From Candidatus Methanoperedens sp. (GTDB lineage Archaea; Halobacteriota; Methanosarcinia; Methanosarcinales; Methanoperedenaceae), in contig VEPN01000017.1 in NCBI GenBank assembly GCA_012026835.1, positions 1-63,177 of the forward strand: DNA of 63,177 nt, read 5' to 3'. Positions 1-7,542 of the stretch are shown here, piece by piece. The notes below the pieces were generated by a model that did no database searches, had not been told where the DNA came from, and worked only from the letters and a program-made list of their open reading frames with translations. A program made the position numbers and the translations under genes. Each line of letters starts with the position of its first letter. Within the stretch, counting starts at the first letter, position 1.

Positions 1-11
1 ATAGGTCCAAG

Positions 12-53
12 GAAATCCATCTCCGATTATTCGCAGTAATAGAGATGGATTTC
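12..53. repeat. Hairpin-forming inverted repeat at window start
   Basis: Perfect 12-base arms GAAATCCATCTC (12-23) and GAGATGGATTTC (42-53) flank an 18-base spacer. The spacer can pair further with one bulge. An oligo-T tract on the minus strand (about 55-68) lies between this hairpin and the stop of the reverse gene ending at 76, so the tract probably terminates that gene. The hairpin itself could belong to a structured RNA or a small repeat element. Confidence 0.6.
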
Positions 54-75
54 TAAAAATAAAAACCTGTTACTT

Positions 76-426
76 TTAGATCGATTGTGTGAACATCAGT
101 ATAGAAATACTTTTAATTGCCACCACATCACGGGTCTTTTCAATACCACCCGCAGCCTTGCTGTACAGCAAATATCGACCGGCCATAAGGAAGAATGGAA
201 GAAGACCGATGCTAAGCCATTGAATTATTTGTAGATATTGTTCTGGAATATTGGCTTTTATTATCTCATCACCGAGGATAATCGTTTTTTCTGAGAAAAA
301 GACAAATTGTAACCTAATTAAAAGAAATACCCATAGATAATATAATATAAGTCCAAATATCGTTCCAATTATAGCTCTAATAATCTTCATTAATTCTTGG
401 GGTTTAGCGCGCTCTTGCTGAACCAC
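76..426 (-). CDS. Hypothetical two-span membrane protein
   Basis: I do not recognise this 116-residue protein. Two hydrophobic segments are visible, at about residues 15-40 and 68-88, separated by a short polar loop, so a small integral membrane protein is likely. The open frame begins at a GTG (426). An ATG twelve codons in (390) is an equally good start, because a TATA-like AT-rich box at about 432-452 leaves almost no leader for the GTG. It lies downstream of, and on the same strand as, the surface-protein gene ending at 445, with 18 bases between. Function unknown. Confidence 0.5.
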   Translation of the reverse strand: MVQQERAKPQELMKIIRAIIGTIFGLILYYLWVFLLIRLQFVFFSEKTIILGDEIIKANIPEQYLQIIQWLSIGLLPFFLMAGRYLLYSKAAGGIEKTRDVVAIKSISILMFTQSI

Positions 427-444
427 TGAACTCTATATAATAAT

Positions 445-1107
445 TTATATATTTGACCGTCTTCTAAATAACCATACGCATAACAGGGTGATTAGTCCAT
501 ACGATAATCCAAAACCTTGGACTGGTTTATTTGAGACTTCTTTTGGTATAGTTGGCATAGGTGTAGTTTTATTCTCAAGCAGAGGTGGATCTTTGTTTGA
601 AGTTCCAACAGTCATACCTACCAATGGTTGAACACTTCCCAGAAAGAACATCACAGGTACATCATGAATACCCCTCTTTTTTGCCTCTTCATCGATCAAT
701 CCATATATCTCATCCAGCAATGGTCTCTCAATAGTTAAGCTGTTATTAATTACTGCCACAAAGTAACCATTTGGATCAGTACCAAAGACTACCAAAGGAC
801 CTTTTGGGGAAAAGTATAATGTTATTCTGTCTTTTAAACCCTCTATAATAGCTGGCTGAGTCTTGTATGTCCAGTTCCACTTTTGATCTTCAGTTTTGAG
901 TTCAGGAAGTTTTCCATATGTAGCTACAGCAGCCGATTTATTCAATTCAACATTATTTTTTCTATAATCTTCCTCAGCTTTTTTTTCAGCATCCGATATT
1001 CCATTGATATTTTTCAAAGGATCACCTCCATCTGATATATTAACAACAAAGGTGAAGATGCTAATTATTCCTATTGTTGCTATTATTAAACGTTTTGATT
1101 CTCTCAT
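445..1107 (-). CDS. Surface protein with PGF-CTERM-like tail, relative of a protease propeptide
   Basis: The protein has an N-terminal hydrophobic signal (IIATIGIISIFTFVVNI) and a C-terminal Gly-Phe-Gly, hydrophobic stretch and Arg-Arg-Arg tail, the layout of archaeal sorting signals cut by archaeosortase. The middle (GKLPELKTEDQKWNW and TIERPLLDEIYGLIDEEAKK) resembles the propeptide half of the broken protease gene next door (GKIPKFETEKERKDW and TVDTYVDDKIYTILDNYAKK). This looks like a paralogue that keeps the propeptide module but has no catalytic domain. The ATG at 1107 is preferred because a GGGAG box lies about eight bases upstream; a TTG frame start at 1122 is possible. Role unknown, possibly an envelope-anchored inhibitor or relic. 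Confidence 0.6.
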   Translation of the reverse strand: MRESKRLIIATIGIISIFTFVVNISDGGDPLKNINGISDAEKKAEEDYRKNNVELNKSAAVATYGKLPELKTEDQKWNWTYKTQPAIIEGLKDRITLYFSPKGPLVVFGTDPNGYFVAVINNSLTIERPLLDEIYGLIDEEAKKRGIHDVPVMFFLGSVQPLVGMTVGTSNKDPPLLENKTTPMPTIPKEVSNKPVQGFGLSYGLITLLCVWLFRRRSNI

Positions 1108-1162
1108 TTCCATTTCTCCCAAAAAATGGTTATCAATAATCGATAACCATCGCTCATGTGTC

Positions 1163-2140
1163 TTATCTGGTAAGGACAGTTACGCCTAAATCACTCTTCA
1201 CATAACGGATATTTGAGAAATAACAGTAGTCCATACCTCCCACAGTAGCCTTTGAAGCAAGAATTCCTACTATTTGGCGGTTTATATTGGCGTCCAGATA
1301 CCATACTGGAGAACCACTATCTCCTCCATTACAGGAAAGTGTTGTTTGCACTTGGTTATAGTAAATCCGTCCGTTATTGGACATTGTCTCAGAGATACCC
1401 TTTACATATCCCATTGTTATAGCTGTCGTTACACCCGATTTGTAGACTTTCCAGTCGACCTGGGGCTCCAGATCGCCCTTAACAGGCACATAATACCCTC
1501 CACCAATATGGATTGATGCCTCAACATTACTAAAGCGTATAAATTCTGCATCTGCATTATTAGTCCCGATTCTCGTAACTGTCCCGGCTTCATTCCCAGA
1601 ACCAGGAAAAGGCTGCCGGTATCTCTTACGGCAAAACCTAAAGTACCGTAATTAGTGCCGTTACTTGCCATAATTCCTCCCACTATAGGACGTCATTTAG
1701 TATCATAACCTGCAAGTAATTTGGGAAAATCTCCTATTCTAAATACTACTGGAATTTCTTGATTGCCTCTCTTTTTTGCATAATTATCTAATATAGTATA
1801 TATTTTATCATCAACGTAAGTATCCACCGTTAAGTTTTCATAAAACATTATTATTTAGCCAATCCTTTCTTTCTTTTTCAGTTTCAAATTTTGGTATTTT
1901 TCCACGTGTTTTAAGAACCTTGGGCTCTTTTTTTATTTTCTCGAAAACTTCAGGTCCGAAATCTGGGATATCTTTATCCTGAAGCTCAGAATCATTTAAT
2001 CCTAATAAAACACGCTCCGGTAAATCTTTAGGAAAATTTTTAAATTCCTTGTCTGGAACAGCGGTACCTGCATATGCTACTACGATCAGCAGCATCGCCA
2101 CAACCACCGCGCCTAACCGCATTCCTTTACTTTTGTTCAT
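1163..2140 (-). pseudogene. Broken streptogrisin-like S1 serine protease
   Basis: Three reading frames together spell one secreted protease. The first part (2140-1838) has a signal peptide (AVVVAMLLIVVAYAGTA) and the start of a propeptide ending at WLNN. The frame then shifts into FYENLTVDTYVDDKIY at about 1845, and meets an in-frame TGA near 1695 just before RPIVGG. The catalytic part begins GTLGFAVRDTG (about 1630) and shifts again into NADAEFIRF and VKGDLEPQVDWKVYKSG. The serine motif CNGGDSGSPVW is intact (about 1300-1330). The segment that should carry the catalytic His (TAGH in this family) is missing between the RDTG and NADAEF parts. Several independent lesions make a sequencing error an unlikely sole cause. 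Confidence 0.8.
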
Positions 2141-2337
2141 ATTTTCTATACCTCCTTTATTTTTCTCTTCTATCCAGAGGTGAAAAAGTCAAGCTATAAG
2201 TATCTTTAAAGCCAACATATCCCAGCCTCCGGGCAATGCAGGGGTTCAACGGTTTTTGTGATTCGATTGAACCCCGCACAACATCTTTTTTGATGTTTGC
2301 AATATGCATCTATGGTAATCTTTTATAAATCAATTAT

Positions 2338-2391
2338 GTCCAAATCATCGAACTGTTCACAGGTTTAACTCCTCAGTTGGATGATTTGGAC
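2338..2391. repeat. 18-base inverted repeat with 18-base spacer
   Basis: The arms GTCCAAATCATCGAACTG (2338-2355) and CAGTTGGATGATTTGGAC (2374-2391) pair at 17 of 18 positions. This is the longest hairpin I found in the window and it lies in no gene. It could be a terminator, a structured RNA or a decayed mobile-element end. Confidence 0.7.
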
Positions 2392-2471
2392 AGGTTCTGC
2401 TAATCTGCGTGGGTGTACTAAATATGACCATACCATACGGAGAAAGCCGGCACAGCACGTTTATATTTTGA

Positions 2472-2674
2472 ATGATTAATCGTTATGGAATCACAACTCT
2501 CAACAGCTTAACAGAATCGTTTCATGGCATATGAAACGTCTAAATAAAGCAGGAGCTATAAACATAGACGGGAACACGTACCCCAGGAGATACTGCCTTA
2601 CGGACAGCGCTATGATAATACTGCAGAAAGACAGCAACGATGCAGAACTTTTTTATACTTTTCCCAAACAGTAA
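2472..2674 (+). pseudogene. Remnant of a winged-helix regulator
   Basis: One frame reads MINRYGITTLNSLTESFHGI and stops at 2534. A second frame, open to a stop at 2674, reads KRLNKAGAINIDGNTYPRRY followed by CLTDSAMIILQKD. Together they resemble the C-terminal helix-turn-helix and wing of archaeal regulators, with a frameshift near 2515-2530. The 5' part of such a gene is not visible. The evidence is pattern-level only; short chance frames remain possible. Confidence 0.4.
2648..2661 (+). promoter_or_regulatory. TATA-like box upstream of the GcvH-like gene
   Basis: The sequence CTTTTTTATACTTT lies about 25 bases before the ATG at 2681. This spacing predicts a leaderless or nearly leaderless transcript. 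It overlaps the 3' end of the regulator remnant. Confidence 0.4.
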
Positions 2675-2680
2675 TGCATC

Positions 2681-3109
2681 ATGAAAGCACATGAATTTGA
2701 GTTCCCCGAAGACAGGTATTACCTGAAAAACCATGTATGGCTAAAGACAGACAATGGAAACATCCTCATCGGGATCACTGAACTGGGCCAGTCCCTTTCA
2801 AAAGGGATTGTGCATATAGATTTACCTGAAACCGGGGAATCAATCAAAAAGGGGGATACGCTGGTAGCATATGAAACCATAAAAGCCGTATCGCAGATAG
2901 CCCTTCCTTTTGATGCCAGTGTTACAGAGGTGAATGAAAAACTCTGGGAAGACCCCAACATAATCAATGGCGACCCGTACAACGAATGGATAGTAAAAAT
3001 AAAAGGTGAGCTTGATGAGCGCTCATTGATGAAAGTGGAGGATGCCGTAGAATATTACGGCAGGCTGATCGCTAAAGAACGCGAACGGTATGCGGGGATT
3101 GATGAGTGA
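2681..3109 (+). CDS. gcvH: Glycine cleavage H-like lipoyl carrier protein
   Basis: The 142 residues match the biotinyl/lipoyl fold of GcvH: an HVWL motif near residue 18, GITELGQ at 31-37, IDLPETGESIKKGD, then the lipoylation site YETIKAVS with the acceptor Lys at residue 68, and a late LWEDPNIINGDPY. GcvH normally shuttles aminomethyl groups on lipoyl-lysine between the P, T and L proteins of glycine cleavage. None of these partners is in the window, so this orphan may serve another lipoate-dependent process. The C-terminal tail (about residues 108-142) is longer than usual and charged. The 3' end overlaps the reverse gene 3072-3656 by 38 bases. Confidence 0.85.
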   Translation: MKAHEFEFPEDRYYLKNHVWLKTDNGNILIGITELGQSLSKGIVHIDLPETGESIKKGDTLVAYETIKAVSQIALPFDASVTEVNEKLWEDPNIINGDPYNEWIVKIKGELDERSLMKVEDAVEYYGRLIAKERERYAGIDE

Positions 3110-3656
3110 TATACAGATTGCAATATTTTCCAGGCATGCACTTATCAAACAAAATAACTTTTCGTGCTGTCTCTAAATCATCAGTATTGAGTTTTATCTT
3201 ATACCACCATTTGTTGCCGCCTTCATCAACACTTCCCACAGCTACCATCCACAATTTACCGTTAATTTCTGCCAGCCCGTAATCCTCCCCGAACCATTCA
3301 AATACCTGCCGTTTTACCCCATCGGTCTCCTCAAGTGGTAAATCGCGATATGTACTCTGGTCTATGTATTTATCAAGCAACCTGCCAGTCTCGTTTTTCC
3401 AGATGTCATCATAAAAAGTATCAAGCAGGCCATGCTCAGCCAGATATCTCAACCCCTCGTCTATATTTCTTAGTTTACCGCTTGTTCCAATACCTGTATC
3501 CGTATGTTCTATATATTTACCAAGCAACTTGCCAGTCTTCTTCTTCCAGATTTTATCATAAAAAACATCAAGCAGGTCAAGTTCAGCCAGATATTTTAAT
3601 CCCTCGTCTATATTTCTCAATTTTTCAGTTGTTTCAGTACTCATATCAGTATTCAT
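3072..3656 (-). CDS. Hypothetical protein with a duplicated 49-residue module
   Basis: I do not recognise the family. The N-terminal part holds two copies of one module: KLRNIDEGLKYLAELDLLD with FYDKIWKKKTGKLL, and KLRNIDEGLRYLAEHGLLD with FYDDIWKNETGRLL. The repeat period is 147 bases and the copies are about 80% identical in DNA, so the duplication is fairly recent. The C-terminal half (QVFEWFGEDYGLAEINGKLW and later) looks like a separate globular, cytosolic domain. The coding end runs 38 bases into the 3' end of the convergent gcvH-like gene. Confidence 0.6.
   Translation of the reverse strand: MNTDMSTETTEKLRNIDEGLKYLAELDLLDVFYDKIWKKKTGKLLGKYIEHTDTGIGTSGKLRNIDEGLRYLAEHGLLDTFYDDIWKNETGRLLDKYIDQSTYRDLPLEETDGVKRQVFEWFGEDYGLAEINGKLWMVAVGSVDEGGNKWWYKIKLNTDDLETARKVILFDKCMPGKYCNLYITHQSPHTVRVL
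3361..3620 (-). repeat. 147-base tandem duplication inside a gene
   Basis: The segment beginning TCTATGTATTTATCAAGCAA at 3361 recurs from 3508 as TCTATATATTTACCAAGCAA. The similarity continues through the helical module encoded on the reverse strand. The duplication is in frame (49 codons). Confidence 0.7.
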
Positions 3657-3718
3657 ACTCTTGCCACCCCATTAAATAATCTGTACGACAGAGTATAAAA
3701 AATTTGCTATTTGTGATT

Positions 3719-3841
3719 ATGGGTGATCTGAAAAATCTTCGGGACTATTATCAAATGAATATGGAGTATCAGGTTACAAAGGAAATATCAGGAAGATATG
3801 GCATTTCGACCATGCCCATCGCATATATAGACACTTTATAG
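3719..3841 (+). pseudogene. Short thioredoxin-fold-like fragment
   Basis: This 40-codon frame starts MGDLKNLRDYYQMNMEYQVT and continues KEISGRYGISTMPIAYIDTL before TAG. The pattern (a helix ending RYGI, then a cis-Pro-like STMP and a beta strand) is what thioredoxin-like proteins show at their C-terminal half. No CxxC lies upstream, so if related it is a decayed fragment. The similarity is short and could be chance. Confidence 0.3.
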
Positions 3842-3960
3842 CAAAATATAGTTATCCGCATAACCAGTACTTCCGTAGGCAATGCTTAGATTTGACCTTC
3901 TTTCTGCAAAATTTGCCATTTAATACTCAACATTATAAATATAATTTGATTAAGAGATGC

Positions 3961-4964
3961 TCAACATAAACTTTTATGGGTTTTTAATAAAAAAATTCGA
4001 TAGCTTACGCTATTTCGATTTTCTGGCGGGTCTTCGATTAGTGTATTTCCCATTGTATTACTAAGATGCATCGTGATACGAAGTTTCATTATTCTTGTTG
4101 TTATTTTTTGGGTTCCTAACTCAATTCCATTCTCTCGGCAGTATATCATGCTGCAGAGCAACCAAAGCCAGAAAATCTTTTTTTACGCGGTATCCTGTTT
4201 CTATACCCCATCTTTTTCTATATAACTCTGCAATACAGTCTATATCTTTTTCATATTTAATTTCAAAATTTGTTGCAGTTCGAGTTATCTTTAATTATCT
4301 CCTTTATTCTATCATTTTTAGGAACAGGCATGATATACTTGAGTTTTAAACTCTCAAGAACTTTTATGATTTCAATTGAGAAAAAACCACGATTGAGAAG
4401 CACATATTTAATATGTACATATTTCATAGCATGTTCCAGTAACTCTTTCACTACACCCTCATTTTTCGAAAGTGGAGTAAGCGGAATTGCTTTCAGGGTG
4501 AACCTTTGATTCTTCTCGGCTATGTCTATGATTGCATATTTGTAACAATAAGAAGTCCCTCTATCGTGTTTACAGCCCATTATAAGCGGATTATTCACTT
4601 CCCCATAATAAGGGATTTCATGAATATCTATGGCTATTGCTGCATATTTTCCAAAAAGCCTTCTTTTTGCAGCCAGTTGGTGTGAGGAATTAACAATCCG
4701 ATCTAACTGGCACAAAAGCCTGAAATAACCCTGCTTTTCGATATGATAAAAAATAATGTCGGCTGATGAAATATCCTTCTTGCTTTTGACCTCTTTCAAC
4801 TCAACAACTGAACTCCCGGCGGAAGTGGTATTAACAGATGCCATCAGAATTATATTGAGAATATCTTCCTGATGGTATGTTGAATTTGATCTTATTTTTA
4901 AATCAATTTGTCTGTTCAGCGCTTTAAGCGCATCTTTATGTAAATGTTCGACTAAATAATTCAA
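3961..4964 (-). pseudogene. Frameshifted IS4-type (ISH3-like) DDE transposase
   Basis: The first frame (4964-4263) carries the N-terminal and catalytic core with AIDIHEIPYYGEVNNPLIMG (a DDE aspartate region) and GCKHDRGTSYCYKYAI. Near 4280 the frame changes. The continuation reads FEIKYEKDIDCIAELYRKRW then GIETGYRVKKDF, the Y-R-E-K signature of IS4-type enzymes, and soon shifts again near 4140 into a frame ending at 3961. At least two frameshifts make it inactive. The region is more AT-rich than its flanks. Clear terminal inverted repeats were not found, so element ends are unresolved. Confidence 0.75.
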
Positions 4965-5173
4965 ATGTCTATCCTTTCTGGTTTTATGTGATTAACAAAA
5001 TATTCCAGTAAAGGACAGACTTAAATTTATCTTTCACTTGCGGAAGTACTGTTATAGTGCTTTATGACTGAATTCAGAGTAACATTGTCCCAAAAACTTT
5101 ACATAAACGATGCAGTAATGAATCCTGGCAAAAGTTTTTTATAATTTCATCCTAAACTTTTTATAATATCTTT

Positions 5174-6406
5174 TTACTCCTTCAACCTGCCCGCCACTTC
5201 CTCCACAGTAAGCAATTCCTGCCCCCCGGTCTTCATATCCTTGAGCGCAACTTTTCCTGCGTCAAGCTCGTTCTTTCCCACTACCACAACATGGCTTGCA
5301 CCTATGGTGTTGGCATAGGATATCTGGTCTTTAAATTTCCTTCCCATCACATCGATATATGTAACTACATGCTTCCTTAGCCTTTTTGCGATAACGATGG
5401 CCTCCTTTCGTGTATCTTCGAACGAGACCACAACTATGCTCACTGGAGCCGCGGGCTTCACTTCGCATATCTCCATTATCCTATCAAACCCGATGGCATA
5501 CCCGGTGGAAGGTGTATCCTCACCCCCGAACAACTGGGCAAGGCGGTAAGAGCCTCCCCCGCATACCTGGTTCTGCGCACCAAGGCCGTCGCAGTATATC
5601 TCAAAGACCATGCCCGTATAATAGTCAAGACCCCTTGCTATCCCGAGATCGACCTGGTATTCAAGGCCGTAAACATCAAGGAGCGATAGCAGGGCATCGA
5701 ATTGTGATATAGCCCCGATATCCCCGACAAGCTCCCGTGCCTCATGTACGGCATTTATGCCCCTTAGCCCAATCAGGCGGAATAACTTCCCCCGCATATC
5801 ATCCGGCGCATTTATTTCATCAAGGAAATCCTCAAGCCCCTTCTCATCCTTTTTATCCACAAGACGCATTATTTTGCCCTGGTGCTCAGGCAGGATGTCC
5901 TTCAGGAGGGAGCGCACGATACCCAGATGTCCCACATGCAAGTCTCCTGTAACACCCGCCATTTTTAACATCTCCACAGCCATTGCGATGACCTCGGCTT
6001 CTGCCTCGGGGCGGATGCTTCCTATTATCTCGACGCCGAACTGGAAAAATTCCCTGAACCGCCCTTTCTGCGGACGCTCGTACCTGAAACAGTTGTCAAA
6101 ATAAAAGAATTTTAGGGGTTTAGGCGACTTCTGTAATTCTTCAACATACATCCTTACCACAGGTGCCGTGAGTTCAGGGCGCAGTGCGATCTCGCGGTCT
6201 CCCTTGTCCTTGAAATTATATATCTCACCAAGAATTCCTTCACCTGACTTCAGCGTGAAAAGCTCTATATGCTCAAAGGTCGGGGTCTTTATTTCCCCGT
6301 AACCCCAATGCACTGCAACCTCGCGCAGCCTGCTCTCTATACATCTTCTTTTTGCCATCTCCGGTGGGAGAAAATCACGCGTGCCTCGGGGTTTTGGGAT
6401 TTCCAT
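5174..6406 (-). CDS. hisS: Histidine-tRNA ligase
   Basis: This is a class II aminoacyl-tRNA synthetase that charges tRNA-His with histidine using ATP in the cytosol. It starts [20 protein letters not shown]. Motif 2 is visible as [18 protein letters not shown], and the histidine-specific loop as [16 protein letters not shown]. Motif 3 is [12 protein letters not shown]. The C-terminal part (about residues 325-410) is the anticodon-binding domain. The length of 410 is normal. The start has GGATC a few bases upstream and a TATA-like TTTATTAATG at about 6438-6452. It is divergent from the lipoprotein gene at 6552. Confidence 0.95.
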   Translation of the reverse strand: MEIPKPRGTRDFLPPEMAKRRCIESRLREVAVHWGYGEIKTPTFEHIELFTLKSGEGILGEIYNFKDKGDREIALRPELTAPVVRMYVEELQKSPKPLKFFYFDNCFRYERPQKGRFREFFQFGVEIIGSIRPEAEAEVIAMAVEMLKMAGVTGDLHVGHLGIVRSLLKDILPEHQGKIMRLVDKKDEKGLEDFLDEINAPDDMRGKLFRLIGLRGINAVHEARELVGDIGAISQFDALLSLLDVYGLEYQVDLGIARGLDYYTGMVFEIYCDGLGAQNQVCGGGSYRLAQLFGGEDTPSTGYAIGFDRIMEICEVKPAAPVSIVVVSFEDTRKEAIVIAKRLRKHVVTYIDVMGRKFKDQISYANTIGASHVVVVGKNELDAGKVALKDMKTGGQELLTVEEVAGRLKE

Positions 6407-6472
6407 AGATGATCCTCAGGCCTCGTTTACAGCATATTCATTAATAAACCCTTATGCTTCCATGCCTTCAAA

Positions 6473-6507
6473 CCCAAACACATCATTATTATGATGATGT
6501 GTTTGGG
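6473..6507. promoter_or_regulatory. Perfect 14-base palindrome between divergent promoters
   Basis: The arms CCCAAACACATCAT (6473-6486) and ATGATGTGTTTGGG (6494-6507) are perfect with a 7-base spacer. It lies between hisS and the lipoprotein gene, just upstream of the latter's TATA-like TTTTTAAACAAATA at about 6512-6525. It could be a regulator binding site serving both genes or an RNA hairpin. Confidence 0.6.
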
Positions 6508-6551
6508 AAATGTTTTTAAACAAATAATACAATAAATATGCACGTGATTTA

Positions 6552-7484
6552 ATGAAGAAAATCATTCCTATCTTGTTAATAATTCTATTAGTCACCTTAT
6601 CAGGTTGTGTAGGCCCATCTGAAACAACAACTGTCCCGCCTAAGTTCGAACTTGCAAATCCAAATCTTGTCGGAAAAATAGTGGATGCAAAGATCGATAG
6701 GGAAAACGACATCATAGCAGGGGAAGTAGCCAGTGCCGATCTTATCGTAGCAAACATGGGGTCTGAAAAGATTACCGCTGAGACGATAGATATAAAAGTG
6801 AAGGTTTTGTCACTTGAAGATTTCCTGGCTAACCTGTATCTAAAAACCATGAGCGATGAAAAGAAAACAAGGGAGATAACGCCAATAAACTTTGATGACT
6901 CAATAGATCCCGGCACTGTTAAAACGCTGAGTGCCAAATTCCATACGATCAAGGAAATGCAGGGGAGAAGCCTTGCAGGGAAATATGATATTACGATAAT
7001 TTTATCAGTAAACGGGCAAAAAGTTGACTCAAAGGTAATCGGGATAACTCTCAAATCGGGTACACCAAGGGAAATTACCCCGACTCCCACTCCAGTGCCC
7101 ACACCAACTCCGACGCCAGTTCCTTCACCGACCCCGGAAATCACGGAAACACCTGAACCCACACCGACCCCCACTCCTGAACCTGTTGTTATTGCAACAC
7201 CGACAGGAAAAGTGAATTATACCCGTATAATCAGTTCGGCTTTTGGAGAGCCAGTAATTAACATCTATGCCGGAGACACGATTGAATGGAATAACAATGA
7301 TGATGTCATCTATACGCTTGTCGAAAAAGATGAAAAAATATCCAATCTTACGATAAAAGAATATAGAAGATACCGTCAGACATTTAATCAGACAGGCGAT
7401 TATCACTTCAGTTTGATCTACTGGGGACTAAGAACCACTCCAAAAGAACAGACTATCAGTGTGAAGGTCAATACAAGCCAGTGA
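6552..7484 (+). CDS. Lipoprotein with PT-rich linker and cupredoxin-like C-terminal domain
   Basis: The N-terminus is a signal peptide ending in a lipobox (TLSGC, Cys at about residue 19), so the mature protein is probably lipid-anchored outside the cell. An N-terminal beta domain (about 35-170) resembles conserved-repeat domains with a LIVANMGSEKITAE strand. A Thr-Pro-rich linker (about 176-218) leads to a domain beginning VNIYAGDTIEWNNNDDVIY and ending TISVKV, the strand pattern of plastocyanin-like folds. The His and Cys that ligate copper are absent, so copper binding is unlikely. Function unknown. It is followed by a hairpin terminator. Confidence 0.75.
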   Translation: MKKIIPILLIILLVTLSGCVGPSETTTVPPKFELANPNLVGKIVDAKIDRENDIIAGEVASADLIVANMGSEKITAETIDIKVKVLSLEDFLANLYLKTMSDEKKTREITPINFDDSIDPGTVKTLSAKFHTIKEMQGRSLAGKYDITIILSVNGQKVDSKVIGITLKSGTPREITPTPTPVPTPTPTPVPSPTPEITETPEPTPTPTPEPVVIATPTGKVNYTRIISSAFGEPVINIYAGDTIEWNNNDDVIYTLVEKDEKISNLTIKEYRRYRQTFNQTGDYHFSLIYWGLRTTPKEQTISVKVNTSQ

Positions 7485-7510
7485 GCCATCACTGGCTCAC
7501 AAAGTTTTTA
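7477..7510 (+). terminator. Hairpin terminator with two alternative folds
   Basis: Two perfect hairpins overlap. AGCCAGTGA (7477-7485) pairs with TCACTGGCT (7489-7497), and GTGAGCCA (7481-7488) pairs with TGGCTCAC (7493-7500). They are mutually exclusive and share the stop codon of the lipoprotein gene. A T-run follows at about 7504-7509. Confidence 0.65.
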
Positions 7511-7542
7511 TCGTTGGAACGCGAATCAGCGGTGGTGAGATT

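Larger units (their letters stand above)
2141..2680. other. 540-base gap with clustered hairpins and a regulator remnant
   Basis: No intact gene is visible. Three inverted repeats lie in 150 bases. GGGGTTCAA (2241-2249) pairs with TTGAACCCC (2267-2275). AACATC (2280-2285) pairs with GATGTT (2292-2297) across six Ts. An 18-base pair of arms occupies 2338-2391. A TATA-like TTTTATAAAT lies at 2320-2329. The right part holds a frameshifted helix-turn-helix remnant. The left part is the upstream region of the reverse protease pseudogene. A structured non-coding RNA is possible but unproven. Confidence 0.5.

Noticed and set aside
2241-2275. tRNA T-arm-like GGTTCAA sequence
   Set aside because: Only the arm-like repeat is present; no acceptor, D or anticodon stems could be placed around it.
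3990-4025. Imperfect palindrome ATTCGATAGC...GCTATTTCGATT as a transposon terminal repeat
   Set aside because: It lies within the decayed transposase coding region and no matching partner was found at the other side.
6452-7174. Long reverse-strand frame opposite the lipoprotein gene
   Set aside because: Its Gly-Val repeats are the antisense reading of the Thr-Pro linker, and the lipoprotein has a clear signal peptide and lipobox.
7080-7190. Tandem DNA repeat of ACC/CCG triplets
   Set aside because: It is the coding sequence of the Thr-Pro linker in the lipoprotein, not an independent repeat element.
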